Source of the DNA: Deltaproteobacteria bacterium
GTDB taxonomy: Bacteria > Desulfobacterota > Desulfobulbia > Desulfobulbales > Desulfocapsaceae
DNA: 48,230 bases
Reading direction: 5' to 3'
Assembly: GCA_002747805.1 (NCBI GenBank)
Contig: PDQP01000052.1
Span: forward strand, 1 to 48,230
The translations under genes and the position numbers were made by a program. The notes beneath the pieces were generated by a model, which worked only from the letters and a program-made list of their open reading frames with translations, was not told the DNA's origin and did not search any database. This document shows positions 9,451-19,567 of this stretch, piece by piece (position 1 is the stretch's first letter; the number at the start of each line of letters is the position of its first letter).

Positions 9451-10314
9451 ATGCCGACATTAAAAGAAGTAAAAACAAAGATCACCGGGGTTAAGAAGAC
9501 ATCCCAGATCACCAAGGCCATGAATATGGTGGCTGCGGCCAAACTTCGCGGTGCCCAGGAGAAGATGGAGGCTTTCAGACCCTATACTTCCAAGTTTAAT
9601 GAGACCATGTCTAACCTGTCGGGCGGTACTACTGCCGATTTTCCCCTGATGGAAGTACGCGAGGTGAAAAAGGTGGAGCTGATCGTGGTAACTTCCGACC
9701 GCGGTCTTTGCGGATCATATAACGCAAATACGGTTAAACTGGTTGAAAAGGCCATCAAGGAGTATGAGGCAAAGGGTGTGGAGGTAAGCCTGGTTTGTGT
9801 TGGTAAAAAAGGCTACCAAACTCTCAGAAGAACCGGCAAGGTCAGAAAGAGCTATCTTGACATCATGGCAAGTTTTCAGATGTTTAACGCTCGGGAGATT
9901 GCCTCGGATGTGGCCGACCAGTTTCTTAAAGGAGAGATTGATCAGGCCGACATCTTTTATGGCGAATTTAAGTCTGTGGTAAGTCAGGTTCCAACTTCCA
10001 TGCCTTTTTTGCCGGTTAAACCGGTGGAGGCCGAGGAAGATGCCGGGCAGGTATCCGGCGATTATATCAATGAGCCGTCAACGGAAGAGATTATGGACAC
10101 GCTCCAGCCTCTCTACCTGAACGTCATGGTTTACAGTGCCTTGCTTGAGTGCGGAGCCAGTGAACATGCCGCCAGGATGACGGCCATGGATAATGCGACC
10201 AATGCCTGTCGGGATATCGTCTCTAACCTGACCATAGTGTATAATAAGGCTCGCCAGGCCGCCGTAACCAATGAGCTTATAGACATTGTTGGTGGTGCAG
10301 AAGCCCTTAATTAA
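9451..10314 (+). CDS. atpG: F-type ATP synthase subunit gamma
   Basis: 'KKTSQITKAMNMVAAAKLR', 'TSDRGLCGSYN', 'ARMTAMDNATNAC'. Confidence 0.98.
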   Translation: MPTLKEVKTKITGVKKTSQITKAMNMVAAAKLRGAQEKMEAFRPYTSKFNETMSNLSGGTTADFPLMEVREVKKVELIVVTSDRGLCGSYNANTVKLVEKAIKEYEAKGVEVSLVCVGKKGYQTLRRTGKVRKSYLDIMASFQMFNAREIASDVADQFLKGEIDQADIFYGEFKSVVSQVPTSMPFLPVKPVEAEEDAGQVSGDYINEPSTEEIMDTLQPLYLNVMVYSALLECGASEHAARMTAMDNATNACRDIVSNLTIVYNKARQAAVTNELIDIVGGAEALN

Positions 10315-10357
10315 TAAATTGACCATTTTGGAAAATAACTACTTTTAGGAGGGGTAA

Positions 10358-11785
<1,428 letters not shown>

Positions 11786-11802
11786 AAACCGAGGGTGTAA
11801 AC

Positions 11803-12210
11803 ATGGCAAACCAAATACGGTTAGAAGTTGTAACTCCAAGCGGGGCTATCGTTAACGAGGATGTGGACATCGTTAATGCTCCCGGTTATGGAGGTGATTT
11901 TGGTGTTTTGGCCAATCATGCCCCTTTTCTTTCGACAATAAAGATTGGCAGTCTGACCTATGAAAAGGATAAGCAGCGTCATAACCTGATGGTTAGCGGA
12001 GGCTTTTGCGAGGTCTCGAATAACCATATAACCTTTCTTGTGGAAAGTGCCGAGGCTGCCGGTGATATTGATGTTGAACGGGCAGAAAAGGCAAAGGCAC
12101 GTGCGGAAGAACGTCTTGCCCGGTCAAAGGCCGATGAAAGCATCAACGTGGTGCGTGCTGAAGTTGCACTGCAGCGGGCTATTGCCAGACTGAAAACCGC
12201 AAAATTGTAA
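11803..12210 (+). CDS. atpC: F-type ATP synthase subunit epsilon
   Basis: '[44 protein letters not shown]'; last gene of the atp operon. Confidence 0.97.
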   Translation: MANQIRLEVVTPSGAIVNEDVDIVNAPGYGGDFGVLANHAPFLSTIKIGSLTYEKDKQRHNLMVSGGFCEVSNNHITFLVESAEAAGDIDVERAEKAKARAEERLARSKADESINVVRAEVALQRAIARLKTAKL

Positions 12211-12227
12211 GTTTTTATTCTCATTAT

Positions 12228-12273
12228 AAAAAAAGGCCGTCTCCCTGCTTTTGGGAGGACGGCCTTTTTTTTT
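12228..12273. terminator. Bidirectional Rho-independent terminator between convergent atpC and amidase genes
   Basis: A7-GGCCGTC-TCCC-TGCTTTT-GGGA-(G)-GACGGCC-T9; T-runs on both strands. Confidence 0.9.
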
Positions 12274-12348
12274 GGGGGCTAATTTAGAAAGCCATCAATT
12301 TTTACGAGTCCGTTTTATTATAAGTTTGTTAGTTTTTTTACGAATCTC

Positions 12349-14193
12349 TTAAATACCGGCAGTGGTATTATTGATATAGTGTTTGATTCCGGCGGCAATC
12401 TCATCAGTTATAATCTCAAGATATTCCTTATTCTGCAGCCTCTCCACTTCTTTTGGATTACTGATAAAGCCCAGCTCAAGCAAGATGGCCGGCATTTCAG
12501 CACCAATCAGGACATAAAATGGGGCCTGTTTAACGTCAAGATTTTTGGTATCGGCAAATTTTTTGCTCTGTTTCAGCCCGTCTATAATGGAGCCATGAAC
12601 CTGTTTTGCCAGCCGTGCAGATTCGTTTATCTTGGAATTTTTCATAATATCCGATAAAATATCCTGCAGGTCGCTCATTTGATGGGTTGAGGTGGCATTT
12701 TCTCTGGCGGCAACCCGCATGGCTTCCGCATTGGTGCTGAGGTTGAGATAATAGGTCTCAATGCCTCTTACCTTGGAAGACGGATGGGCATTGATATGAA
12801 GCGAGATAAAAAGATCGGCATCGCTGGTATTGGCGATGGCCGTCCGCTCCTCAAGCGGAATAAAGGTATCTTTATCTCGGGTAAGCAAGACCTCGGCTCC
12901 GGTCTCACTTTCAAGTTTTGCTGCCAGTTTCCTGGCTATCTGCAAAACAATATCCTTTTCTTTCACACCGAAGGCGGCAGCCCCGGGATCCTTGCCGCCA
13001 TGACCCGGGTCTATAACGATTTTTCTCACCCCTAGTCCAAGTTGCTGGGCCAATGAAAATTCTGCATTACCAGAAATAATCGATGAATTTACTTCCTCTT
13101 CCTGTGATTTTGTCCTATTTTTTTGGGTTGAAGCAGGTTTTATTTTCTTTACACTGCTTCTGGTAATAAGCGGCGGCCTGGTCTGAGCGTATTTTCCCCT
13201 AAGACGTTTTTTATCATCACGCAAGACAATAACATCTGCATCAATATCAGATGATTGCCGGTTATTTATCCTTTCCGCAACGCCTTGCCCTCTGACATCA
13301 ATTACCACCCGAAACGGGTCGGGCAGGCTGAAAATCTTGTAATCAGAAATGGACTCAATATCCAGCACCACCCTGACCGTATCGGTTCGGTACTGGCCGG
13401 TTCTGATTTGTTTTAAGAGACCGTTCTGGATGGGAACCGGAGCCCGGTATTTTGGCTCTATATAGCTGTTTTTGAAATCAATATACAGTCGGCGCGGTTT
13501 ATCGCCTGATTTTTCAAGCAGTTGTTCATGGTAGGCAACCGGCCCAGAGGCCTTGACCACCACCCGGGTATAATTTTTGGATGACCAGTATTTGACCGGC
13601 AGCACATATCTTAAATCCTTCAGCGAGCGGCTGACCATTTCTCTCGGCAGGGGAATATCATGATCCCTGGAAAGAGATTTCAGCATCGATTCAGCCTGGG
13701 AGTACATGTCGCCGCCCTTATATTCGGTAATGATTTTGCTGAAGGCAGCCCCGGCCTTTTGGGGAGATTTACAGTCCATAAGCAGGATATTACCGGCTGC
13801 AAACAAGGCATCATCAGCCAGCTGACTGTCTGGAAACAAGCTGCTGGTATCACGGTAGTATGAGAGAGACTCGGCAAGATCATCGGCCAGGTCAAATTTT
13901 TCATACATGCGGTGATAGACCTTGCCAAGCATATAAAGACAGAAAGGAGCATATTCTGATTTGGGGCTGGCAAGATAAATCCTTCTAAAATTTCTTACAC
14001 TTTTAACCCAGTTTTCACGCTCCTGACCAAGATTGCCCGAGGTTTCTAGCTGGTTATAATAAAATTTTGCCTGCTGGTACCGGTTTTTGATACTGCCCTC
14101 ATCCTGGGGCGACCCAGCAGCAAAGGATAACAGGCTGCATCCGGTCAGGCAAATTAGCAAAATATTTATAAAAAATCGGCAAATAAGGTTCAT
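12349..14193 (-). CDS. N-acetylmuramoyl-L-alanine amidase (amidase_3) lipoprotein with TPR-like N-terminus and AMIN domain
   Basis: Lipobox 'LLICLTGC', tetratricopeptide-like N-terminal repeats, AMIN-like region 'YTRVVVKASGPVAYHEQLL...RLYIDFKNS', amidase_3 motifs 'IVIDPGHGGKDPGA', 'LLTRDKDTFIPLEERTAIAN', 'DLFISLHINAHPSSKVRGIETYYL'. Confidence 0.93.
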   Translation of the reverse strand: MNLICRFFINILLICLTGCSLLSFAAGSPQDEGSIKNRYQQAKFYYNQLETSGNLGQERENWVKSVRNFRRIYLASPKSEYAPFCLYMLGKVYHRMYEKFDLADDLAESLSYYRDTSSLFPDSQLADDALFAAGNILLMDCKSPQKAGAAFSKIITEYKGGDMYSQAESMLKSLSRDHDIPLPREMVSRSLKDLRYVLPVKYWSSKNYTRVVVKASGPVAYHEQLLEKSGDKPRRLYIDFKNSYIEPKYRAPVPIQNGLLKQIRTGQYRTDTVRVVLDIESISDYKIFSLPDPFRVVIDVRGQGVAERINNRQSSDIDADVIVLRDDKKRLRGKYAQTRPPLITRSSVKKIKPASTQKNRTKSQEEEVNSSIISGNAEFSLAQQLGLGVRKIVIDPGHGGKDPGAAAFGVKEKDIVLQIARKLAAKLESETGAEVLLTRDKDTFIPLEERTAIANTSDADLFISLHINAHPSSKVRGIETYYLNLSTNAEAMRVAARENATSTHQMSDLQDILSDIMKNSKINESARLAKQVHGSIIDGLKQSKKFADTKNLDVKQAPFYVLIGAEMPAILLELGFISNPKEVERLQNKEYLEIITDEIAAGIKHYINNTTAGI

Positions 14194-14221
14194 TGTCCAC
14201 CCGTTGGAAGCAGGTTTTGCA

Positions 14222-16894
14222 TCAATATTTATCCTCTACAATTGATTTCAGTTCATAAATAAAATCAAGAGCTTTTTTAGGGGTCAGTTCGCTGGCATCA
14301 ATTTCATTCAACATCTCCACAATGCTTTTTTCGGGAGCTGCAAAGAGGGAAAGCTGATTGGGCTGCTGCTTTTCCCCGGCCTGCCCGCCTGCCTGCATGG
14401 GCGGCATCTCATTATCACCACGTCCAAAATCCCCGCTTTCTATGGCCCGGAGTATATCATGGGCCCGCCTGACCACCTGGCCCGGCACCCCGGCCAGACC
14501 AGCCACCTGAATACCGTAACTGCGGCTGGTGCCGCCCTTTACCAGTTTGTGCAGAAAAATAATGGTATCGTGCCACTCCTTGACGGCAATGGAATAATTT
14601 TTTACCCGCGGCTGGCTCGCCGAAAGAGCCGTCAGTTCGTGATAATGGGTGGCAAACAGGGTTTTTATGCCCTGTCCCTGTTTGCTGACCAGATCCTCGG
14701 CCACCGCCCAGGCGATGGCCAGCCCGTCAAAGGTCGAGGTACCCCGGCCGATTTCATCAAGAATGACCAGACTTTTGGGAGTGGCATTATTTAGAATATT
14801 TGCGGTTTCACTCATTTCGACCATAAAGGTTGACTGGCCGCGGCCAAGGTCGTCCATGGCACCGACCCTGGTAAAAATGCGGTCAACAATGCCGATGGAA
14901 GCCGACTCGGCTGGTACAAAACTTCCTAGCTGAGCCATCAGAACAATCAGGGCAGTCTGCCGTAAAACCGTTGATTTTCCGGCCATATTGGGGCCGGTGA
15001 TCACCAGCAGCTGATTTTGCTCCTGATCTAGATGTACATCGTTTGGCACAAATTTACCGGACGGCAGAGACCGCTCAATAACCGGATGTCTGCCCTCAAC
15101 GATAGAAATCTCATTTCCTTCCGACACCTCAGGCCGTTTATAGCGGTTTTTTACGGCAATCTCGGCCAGTCCGGCCAGGGTATCAAGCCGGGCGGTAAGG
15201 TTTGCGGTTTGCAGCAGGCGCGAACTGTTTTGAGCAACTGTCCGGCGGATTTCGGTGAAAAGCCGATATTCGAGTTCCAGCCGTTTTTCCTCGGCACCCA
15301 GTACCTTGGCCTCAAATTCCTTGAGTTCGGGGGTGATAAACCGCTCGGCATTGACCAGGGTCTGCTTGCGTATATAATGCTCCGGCACCTTATCCAGATT
15401 TACCTTGCTGACCTCGATAAAATAACCGAAAACCTTGTTAAAGCCAATTTTCAGTTTGGCAATTCCGGTGGCCTCTCTTTCCTGATTTTCCAGCCCCAGG
15501 ATAAGTTTTTTGCCATCGCGGAGAATATAAATCAACTCGTCCAGTTCTGCATTATAACCTTCTTTTATCAGTCCGCCGTCCTTGATGGTTATCGGCGGCT
15601 CCTCTGCGATACTCCGCTCCAGCAATTCGTGTATATCCTCAAGGCAGTCAAGCTGCTGGCGGATGCGGATGATACTGGCACAGTCATTACCCGTGATCAG
15701 CTCCTTTATCTCCGGCAGGCGGGCAAGGGATTGTTTTACGGCAATCAGATCCCGGCCATTGCCGGAGCCTAGCACCATCCGTGAATTTAACCGCTCAAGG
15801 TCATAGACGGCCTTGAGCTTTTGCCGGACTTCCTTTCTTAACTCATTATTTTCAAAAAAGAAATTTACCCCATTAAGCCTCTCGTCTATCTCCACACAAT
15901 TGCGGAGCGGAAATAAAATCATCGCCTTGATCATTCTGGAGCCCATCGGGGTACAGCAATCATCCAGCACCGAAAGCAATGAACCTGCCCTTTGCCCGCC
16001 GACTATGGTGGCGGTCAATTCCAGGTTCCTTCTTGAGGCATCATCAATTAGAAGATACTTGTCCGGCTCAATTATTTTCAGGGATTCCACATGATTAAGC
16101 GGGCTTTTCTGGGTCTCAAGGGAATAATCAAGCAAGACCCCGGCGGCAATAATGCCGAGCGGAGAGCAGCGCAGGCCGAAACCGTCCAGCGATACCACCC
16201 CAAAATGCTCAATCAGTAATTCCTCGCAACTCCTTTTATGGAACCGGCCAGCGTCTCTGGTGGTAATGCAGGCATCCGGGATTACGGATTTAGCGGTTTC
16301 CAGCAGGGAAGTATGCAGCTGCCGCTCGTCTTCGCTGATCAGGATTTCCGAAGGCTGAAATCTGGCTAACTGGTCAACCACTTCCTCAAAACGGCTGGCC
16401 TTGCAGGTAAATTCACCGGTCAGAAAAACTCCGGTGGAGACATCGAGCAGGCTCAGGCCGTATATGGTATTTTTACCGGTATCCTTCCTGACCAGGGCGG
16501 CGGCGTAATTATTTGACTTGTCGTCCAATAACTGGCTGTCGGCTACCACGCCGGGCGAAACTATTTTAATCACCTCTCGTTTGACAATGCCCTTGGCTGC
16601 TGCCGGATCTTCGGTCTGCTCGCAGATTGCCACTCTTTTTCCGGCCTTGACCAGCTTGGCCAGATACCCTTGGACGGCGTGGTAGGGGATGCCGCACATC
16701 GGTACCTTGTTTTCGTCATCCTTTTTGTTTCTGGAAGTTAAGGCGATGCCCAGTATTCTGGATGCAATTTCGGCATCGTCAAAAAACATCTCGTAAAAAT
16801 CGCCCATTCGGTAGAAAAGAATGGCATCCTTGTGCTGCTCCTTGATCTCCAGATACTGCTGAATCATGGGGGTTAGTTTGACAACCTTGCTCAT
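14222..16894 (-). CDS. mutS: DNA mismatch repair protein MutS
   Basis: 890 aa; '[34 protein letters not shown]', Walker A '[15 protein letters not shown]', '[19 protein letters not shown]'. Confidence 0.99.
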   Translation of the reverse strand: MSKVVKLTPMIQQYLEIKEQHKDAILFYRMGDFYEMFFDDAEIASRILGIALTSRNKKDDENKVPMCGIPYHAVQGYLAKLVKAGKRVAICEQTEDPAAAKGIVKREVIKIVSPGVVADSQLLDDKSNNYAAALVRKDTGKNTIYGLSLLDVSTGVFLTGEFTCKASRFEEVVDQLARFQPSEILISEDERQLHTSLLETAKSVIPDACITTRDAGRFHKRSCEELLIEHFGVVSLDGFGLRCSPLGIIAAGVLLDYSLETQKSPLNHVESLKIIEPDKYLLIDDASRRNLELTATIVGGQRAGSLLSVLDDCCTPMGSRMIKAMILFPLRNCVEIDERLNGVNFFFENNELRKEVRQKLKAVYDLERLNSRMVLGSGNGRDLIAVKQSLARLPEIKELITGNDCASIIRIRQQLDCLEDIHELLERSIAEEPPITIKDGGLIKEGYNAELDELIYILRDGKKLILGLENQEREATGIAKLKIGFNKVFGYFIEVSKVNLDKVPEHYIRKQTLVNAERFITPELKEFEAKVLGAEEKRLELEYRLFTEIRRTVAQNSSRLLQTANLTARLDTLAGLAEIAVKNRYKRPEVSEGNEISIVEGRHPVIERSLPSGKFVPNDVHLDQEQNQLLVITGPNMAGKSTVLRQTALIVLMAQLGSFVPAESASIGIVDRIFTRVGAMDDLGRGQSTFMVEMSETANILNNATPKSLVILDEIGRGTSTFDGLAIAWAVAEDLVSKQGQGIKTLFATHYHELTALSASQPRVKNYSIAVKEWHDTIIFLHKLVKGGTSRSYGIQVAGLAGVPGQVVRRAHDILRAIESGDFGRGDNEMPPMQAGGQAGEKQQPNQLSLFAAPEKSIVEMLNEIDASELTPKKALDFIYELKSIVEDKY

Positions 16895-17382
16895 TCTGCT
16901 ACCTCGGTAAAGTAAGGGGCGAGATTATCCCAAGTCTTTTCAATATGTTCGGGAATGGTTCTTATTTCTCCCAGCACGGTCATAAAATTATGATCGCCTT
17001 CCCATCTAGGCACGATATGGACATGGAGATGATCGGCAATACCGGCCCCGGCTGGGGCCCCGATATTAAGGCCGATATTAAGCCCGTCTGGTCTCAGGTG
17101 TTTTTTTAATATTTCCGAAGATTTTTGCACCATGATAAACAGGGCGGAGTTTTCCGCCGGGGTCAATTCGGTAAGGCAGCCCACATGACGCTTTGGGGCA
17201 ACCAGCAGATGCCCGTTTGCATATGGAAACCTGTTTAGCAAAACAATGCTTTTTCCCCGGTAAAGCAGCAGGGTTTCCTTGTCTTGCCGTGCTGCCCCGG
17301 CCGGTTCAAACAGGCAGCCTTGAAAGGCCGGAGCGGTGCTGGTAACATGCTCCATCCGCCACGGCGTCCATAGAGTTTTCAT
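16891..17382 (-). CDS. HIT family nucleotide hydrolase/transferase
   Basis: Histidine triad '[10 protein letters not shown]'; '[16 protein letters not shown]'. Stop overlaps the mutS start by 4 nt. Confidence 0.93.
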   Translation of the reverse strand: MKTLWTPWRMEHVTSTAPAFQGCLFEPAGAARQDKETLLLYRGKSIVLLNRFPYANGHLLVAPKRHVGCLTELTPAENSALFIMVQKSSEILKKHLRPDGLNIGLNIGAPAGAGIADHLHVHIVPRWEGDHNFMTVLGEIRTIPEHIEKTWDNLAPYFTEVAE

Positions 17383-17404
17383 AAATTTTTCATGGAGTTT
17401 TCAT
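17379..17404 (-). repeat. 11-nt tandem repeat creating two overlapping mini-ORFs (MKTP*, MKNL*) upstream of the HIT start
   Basis: Minus strand reads ATGAAAACTCC-ATGAAAAATTT-ATGAAAACTCT-ATGG; ATGs at 17404, 17393, 17382 and 17371 are phased by 11 nt. Stops of ORF1 and ORF2 overlap the next start as ATGA. Confidence 0.8.
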
Positions 17405-17407
17405 GGC

Positions 17408-17896
17408 TCACAGTTCATGGATCGCGGCGTTCAGGCCGGACTTATCAATGGTGAGGATGGCGTAGGTGCCGCCTGCTCCGTATCTGCCGGTGCTTCTGAA
17501 CTCGCCGGGGTTAATCAGCAGGGTCTTACCGATATAAGTAATCACGGCCTGATGGGTATGCCCAAAGATGATGCAGTCCATATCTGCGAAAAGATTATAC
17601 ATTCTACCTTCAATGTTAATCCGGTTGCCGGCCCCGTGACAGATGCCGATGCCATAGCCGCCCAGCACAATCTTTCGGGTTTCAGGCAGGGCAGAGCGGG
17701 ACGAGCTGCCGCAGCAGTTACCGCAGACCGCATAAACCTCTTTGCCCTCGAAAACCGACAGTATTGGCAGCTCGGTAATATCTCCGGCATGAATTATGAC
17801 CCCGCAGTCCGAAAATGCCCGGCGGACGTTATCCCGAAACTCTTCGGTGATGCTGTATAAATGGGTGTCTGACAAGATTCCTATCTTTATCATGGC
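17408..17896 (-). CDS. YfcE/MJ0936-type metallophosphoesterase
   Basis: 'KIGILSDTHLYS', 'VIIHAGDIT', 'VCGNCCG', 'ICHGAG', 'IIFGHTHQA', 'INPGEF'. The ORF runs to 17971, but an internal Met before 'IKIGILSDTH' is the more likely start. Confidence 0.9.
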   Translation of the reverse strand, partial: AMIKIGILSDTHLYSITEEFRDNVRRAFSDCGVIIHAGDITELPILSVFEGKEVYAVCGNCCGSSSRSALPETRKIVLGGYGIGICHGAGNRINIEGRMYNLFADMDCIIFGHTHQAVITYIGKTLLINPGEFRSTGRYGAGGTYAILTIDKSGLNAAIHEL

Positions 17897-18155
17897 CATT
17901 AAAAATAAAGGATTTGCAAGAAAATTTTTATAACGATTCCGCTGTGCCTGATGGCTCTGCCGAAAACTCATTCGGGCAAGGCCGACTACTTTTTACGAGA
18001 CCATCAAGATTGATTCAAGCAAGAAATACAATTCTTGTCAAAAAAAATTGAGGCAGGCAGGGGCTGGACGGCAGGTTGGCTGATTCCTGGTCTCTTCCTG
18101 ATTGATGTTCTGCCATATTTTTTTTACGGCGTACAAAATTTTTGACCGAAATTGG

Positions 18156-18183
18156 TTGATTAAAAAAAATCTTTAATTATAAT
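18156..18183 (+). promoter_or_regulatory. Putative sigma70-type promoter of the LbtU-like porin gene
   Basis: TTGATT (18156-18161), 16-nt spacer, TATAAT (18178-18183). Confidence 0.55.
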
Positions 18184-18198
18184 CCCGAAAGTTAGCTT

Positions 18199-18219
18199 TG
18201 CCATACCTTGATTATGGCA
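18199..18219 (+). promoter_or_regulatory. Inverted repeat in the porin 5' leader
   Basis: TGCCATA-CCTTGAT-TATGGCA, perfect 7-bp arms, just downstream of the predicted -10. Confidence 0.45.
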
Positions 18220-18272
18220 TACGAAAAGTATTGGTTGTCAAAAATAAACTTAAATTGAGAAGGGAGGAAAAA

Positions 18273-19511
18273 GTGAAGAAAAAATTTGTTGCCGCCTTGG
18301 CGGTCGGGATGTTGACCGGAGCTGGTGCCAATGTTGGTCTGGCAGCCCAGGATGCTGAGATTGATCAGATAAAACAGCGTATCAATCAGCTGGATTATGA
18401 AAATCAGCAGCTTATCAAGCGTCTTTCCGAAATTGACCGAGAGATGCGCAGCGGTGAAAATGAAGCCGCTGAGCCGGAAGCAGAGGAGGAAGAGGGCGTA
18501 TCCCTGGGAGATTATCTGACCATTTCCGGAGCAGTCGAGGTTGAATTTACCGCAGGAGATGACTTTGAGGGGGAATCATCCAACAGTGTCGATCTGGCAA
18601 CTGCCGACTTTGGACTGGAAGCTGCGGTTACAGGCTGGGCATCCGGCACCATGGCCATTACTTGGAACGGCGATGATGATAAGTTTGAACTGGATGAGGC
18701 CTTTATCACCATTGCCAATCCAGACGTATCTCCCTTGTCGTTTCAGGCCGGACGCTTTGTGGTGCCTTTCGGTGCCTTTGAAACCAATACCCTTTCCGAT
18801 CCATTGACCAAAGAAATCTTTGAAACCAAGGAAGATAATGTGATGCTTGGTTTTGAAGCCGGCGGTTTTCAGGCAGGTTTTTATGTCTTTAATGGTGATA
18901 CCAATGAGGGCGGCGGCAGCGAATCAATTGAGCATTTTGGGCTTAATGCAGGTTATGCCTATGAAAGTGATGCCGTATCATTCGGTTTTGGCATTGGCTA
19001 TATCAACAGTGCCATTGACTCGGACGGCCTGACCGAGCTGATGGAAGGTGAGGCAGAAGAGATCGAGGCCGGGGTTTACTCTGCCGATGAAAATTCTTCA
19101 TTGTTAAATGCAGATTACGCGAGCGGCCTGGCGGTCAATGCCAATGCTGCCTTTGGTCCGGTAGTACTGATTGGGGAATATGTTACCCTGCTTGAAGATT
19201 ATGAAATGGATTTTGTGTTTGAGGGTATGCCTGGTCATTATGCGGCAAAATATAGTGCATGGCAGCTGGAAGCGGCTTATATCCTTGAGATTGGCGAACA
19301 TGAGACGGTTTTTGCCCTTAATTATTCCAGTTCGGATGATCTGGGCGGTGCCTTCCCCGAGTCTCGTCTTGCGGCAGCGGTTACGGTCGGCCTGATGGAA
19401 GGTTTAAGCCTTGGCGGTGAATATTGCCATGACGAAGATTATAGTGTTGAAGAAGAGGGAACTGATGAGTCGGCAGATCTTTTTACCTTGCGTCTTGCCT
19501 ATGAGTTCTAG
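18273..19511 (+). CDS. LbtU-like siderophore/outer-membrane porin with N-terminal coiled coil
   Basis: GTG start with SD 'gggagg'; signal peptide 'KKKFVAALAVGMLTGAGANVGLAAQ', coiled coil 'IDQIKQRINQLDYENQQLIKRL', beta-barrel with 'AFITIANPDVSPLSFQAGRFVVPFGAFETN' and C-terminal '...LRLAYEF'. Confidence 0.8.
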   Translation: MKKKFVAALAVGMLTGAGANVGLAAQDAEIDQIKQRINQLDYENQQLIKRLSEIDREMRSGENEAAEPEAEEEEGVSLGDYLTISGAVEVEFTAGDDFEGESSNSVDLATADFGLEAAVTGWASGTMAITWNGDDDKFELDEAFITIANPDVSPLSFQAGRFVVPFGAFETNTLSDPLTKEIFETKEDNVMLGFEAGGFQAGFYVFNGDTNEGGGSESIEHFGLNAGYAYESDAVSFGFGIGYINSAIDSDGLTELMEGEAEEIEAGVYSADENSSLLNADYASGLAVNANAAFGPVVLIGEYVTLLEDYEMDFVFEGMPGHYAAKYSAWQLEAAYILEIGEHETVFALNYSSSDDLGGAFPESRLAAAVTVGLMEGLSLGGEYCHDEDYSVEEEGTDESADLFTLRLAYEF

Positions 19512-19532
19512 CAGTTGTTGAGCATTTTGTCT

Positions 19533-19567
19533 AAGGCATCCTGACTATTTTCAGGATGCCTTTTTTT
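19533..19567 (+). terminator. Rho-independent terminator of the porin gene
   Basis: GGCATCCTGA-CTATTT-TCAGGATGCC, perfect 10-bp stem plus T7; the T-run reaches the stop codon of the convergent GGDEF gene. Confidence 0.92.

Noticed and set aside
15032-15772. 246-aa plus-strand ORF inside mutS (and several 60-120 aa antisense ORFs in alaS, atpD, GGDEF, SNF2, comM genes)
   Set aside because: All lie opposite or out of frame with strongly supported genes, have no recognisable motifs and no RBS evidence.
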